Origin: an uncultured Veillonellaceae bacterium
GTDB taxonomy: Bacteria > Bacillota > Negativicutes > Veillonellales > Megasphaeraceae
NCBI GenBank assembly: GCA_900546795.1
Contig: UREG01000037.1
Span: 1 to 14,139 of the forward strand
Direction: 5' to 3'
Length of the DNA stretch: 14,139 nucleotides
Shown here: positions 13,573 to 14,139 of the stretch, one piece after another
Position numbering within the stretch: the first letter of the stretch is position 1
How the letters are laid out: the number at the start of each line of letters is the position of its first letter
Position numbers and translations under genes: made by a program
Notes under the pieces: model-generated
Told to the model about the DNA's origin: nothing
Database searches by the model: none
Seen by the model: the letters and a program-made list of their open reading frames with translations, nothing else

Positions 13573-14139
13573 AAATAGATATACTCTCGCTGTTCCCTGA
13601 ATTTATAGACGCTTTTTTTCAGCACAGTATCATCAAACGGGCCGTTGGGGCCAAGCGGCTGGAAATGAAGGTAACCAATCCGCGGGACTTTACCTATGAC
13701 AAGCATCGAATGGTAGACGATACGCCGTACGGCGGCGGAAACGGCATGCTGATGAAAGCCGCTCCCATTTTTGAAGCGGTGGAAGCGGTTCGGCAAAGCG
13801 AAGGGCGGAGCCGGGTGCTGCTGATGTGTCCGACAGGACAGACGTTTACGCAGGATAAGGCGAAAGAACTGGCGGCATATGACCAGCTGATTTTGATCTG
13901 CGGACATTATGAAGGCGTGGATTACCGAGTTGAACAATATTTGGCAGATGAAACGCTTTCCATCGGCGATTATGTCCTGACCGGCGGCGAGCTGCCGGCC
14001 ATGGTAGTAGCCGACGCGGTAGCGCGGATGATTCCTGGCGTGCTGGGGGCGGCGGCCGGAGCGGCGGAAGATTCGTTTTATACGCCGATATTGGAATATC
14101 CGCAGTATACAAAACCTGCGGAATTCAGAGGCTATACGG
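13569..14139 (+). CDS. trmD: tRNA (guanine-N1)-methyltransferase TrmD, 3'-truncated by window end
   Basis: The first 190 codons of a protein usually about 240 residues long are present, open to the window edge. TrmD makes m1G37 in tRNAs read by CNN-type anticodons, using S-adenosylmethionine, and so prevents +1 frameshifting. The N-terminus (MKIDILSLFPEF), DKHRMVDDTPYGGGNGMLMK, CGHYEGVDYRV and IGDYVLTGGELPAMV (the trefoil-knot SAM-binding region) are diagnostic. The segment after GVLG is alanine-rich (AAAGAAEDSF) where many homologues have a NEESA-like sequence. ATG 13569 overlaps the rimM stop. rplS commonly follows trmD in Bacillota, but the window stops first. Confidence 0.97.
   Translation, partial: MKIDILSLFPEFIDAFFQHSIIKRAVGAKRLEMKVTNPRDFTYDKHRMVDDTPYGGGNGMLMKAAPIFEAVEAVRQSEGRSRVLLMCPTGQTFTQDKAKELAAYDQLILICGHYEGVDYRVEQYLADETLSIGDYVLTGGELPAMVVADAVARMIPGVLGAAAGAAEDSFYTPILEYPQYTKPAEFRGYT

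Overview
The window looks like core chromosome of a Bacillota bacterium of mid GC content. The order ylxM-ffh-rpsP-khpA-ylqD-rimM-trmD, the T-box leader and the strong Shine-Dalgarno sites all point there. A Negativicutes member (Megasphaera/Veillonella-like) is my best guess from gene content and composition; no 16S or other decisive marker is present. I see no mobile element, CRISPR array, tRNA or rRNA gene, and no sign of an unknown multi-gene system. The interest lies in regulation and in gene neighbourhoods.

Region 1 (1-1408, + strand): the 3' end of a T-box riboswitch, with antiterminator and terminator both visible, leads into a lone lipoprotein of the branched-chain amino acid ABC-binding family. 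A strong terminator follows it, and no transporter permease or ATPase genes are adjacent.

Region 2 (about 1519-6872, + strand): a probable transcription unit of glnS (glutaminyl-tRNA synthetase), a PH-like membrane protein, a DUF4321 small membrane protein, maf, radC and an ArsB/NhaD-type permease. A strong hairpin lies between glnS and the next gene. The unit ends at a bidirectional terminator shared with the convergent gene yigZ.

Region 3 (6871-10327): yigZ (- strand) is divergent from a copper-response operon, csoR-copA. The csoR promoter carries a textbook CsoR operator just downstream of the -10 box and additional dyads around the -10. CopA has two N-terminal heavy-metal domains; no copZ is present.

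Region 4 (10345-14139, + strand): a consensus sigma-70/SigA-type promoter (TTGACA, 17 bp, TATAAT) drives the SRP/ribosome-maturation operon ylxM-ffh-rpsP-khpA-ylqD-rimM-trmD. trmD is cut by the window end. The genes link membrane-protein targeting (Ffh, YlxM), the 30S ribosome (S16, RimM), RNA binding (KhpA) and tRNA modification (TrmD). All intergenic gaps are under 300 bases; the largest, 1299-1569, holds a terminator and a possible glnS promoter.
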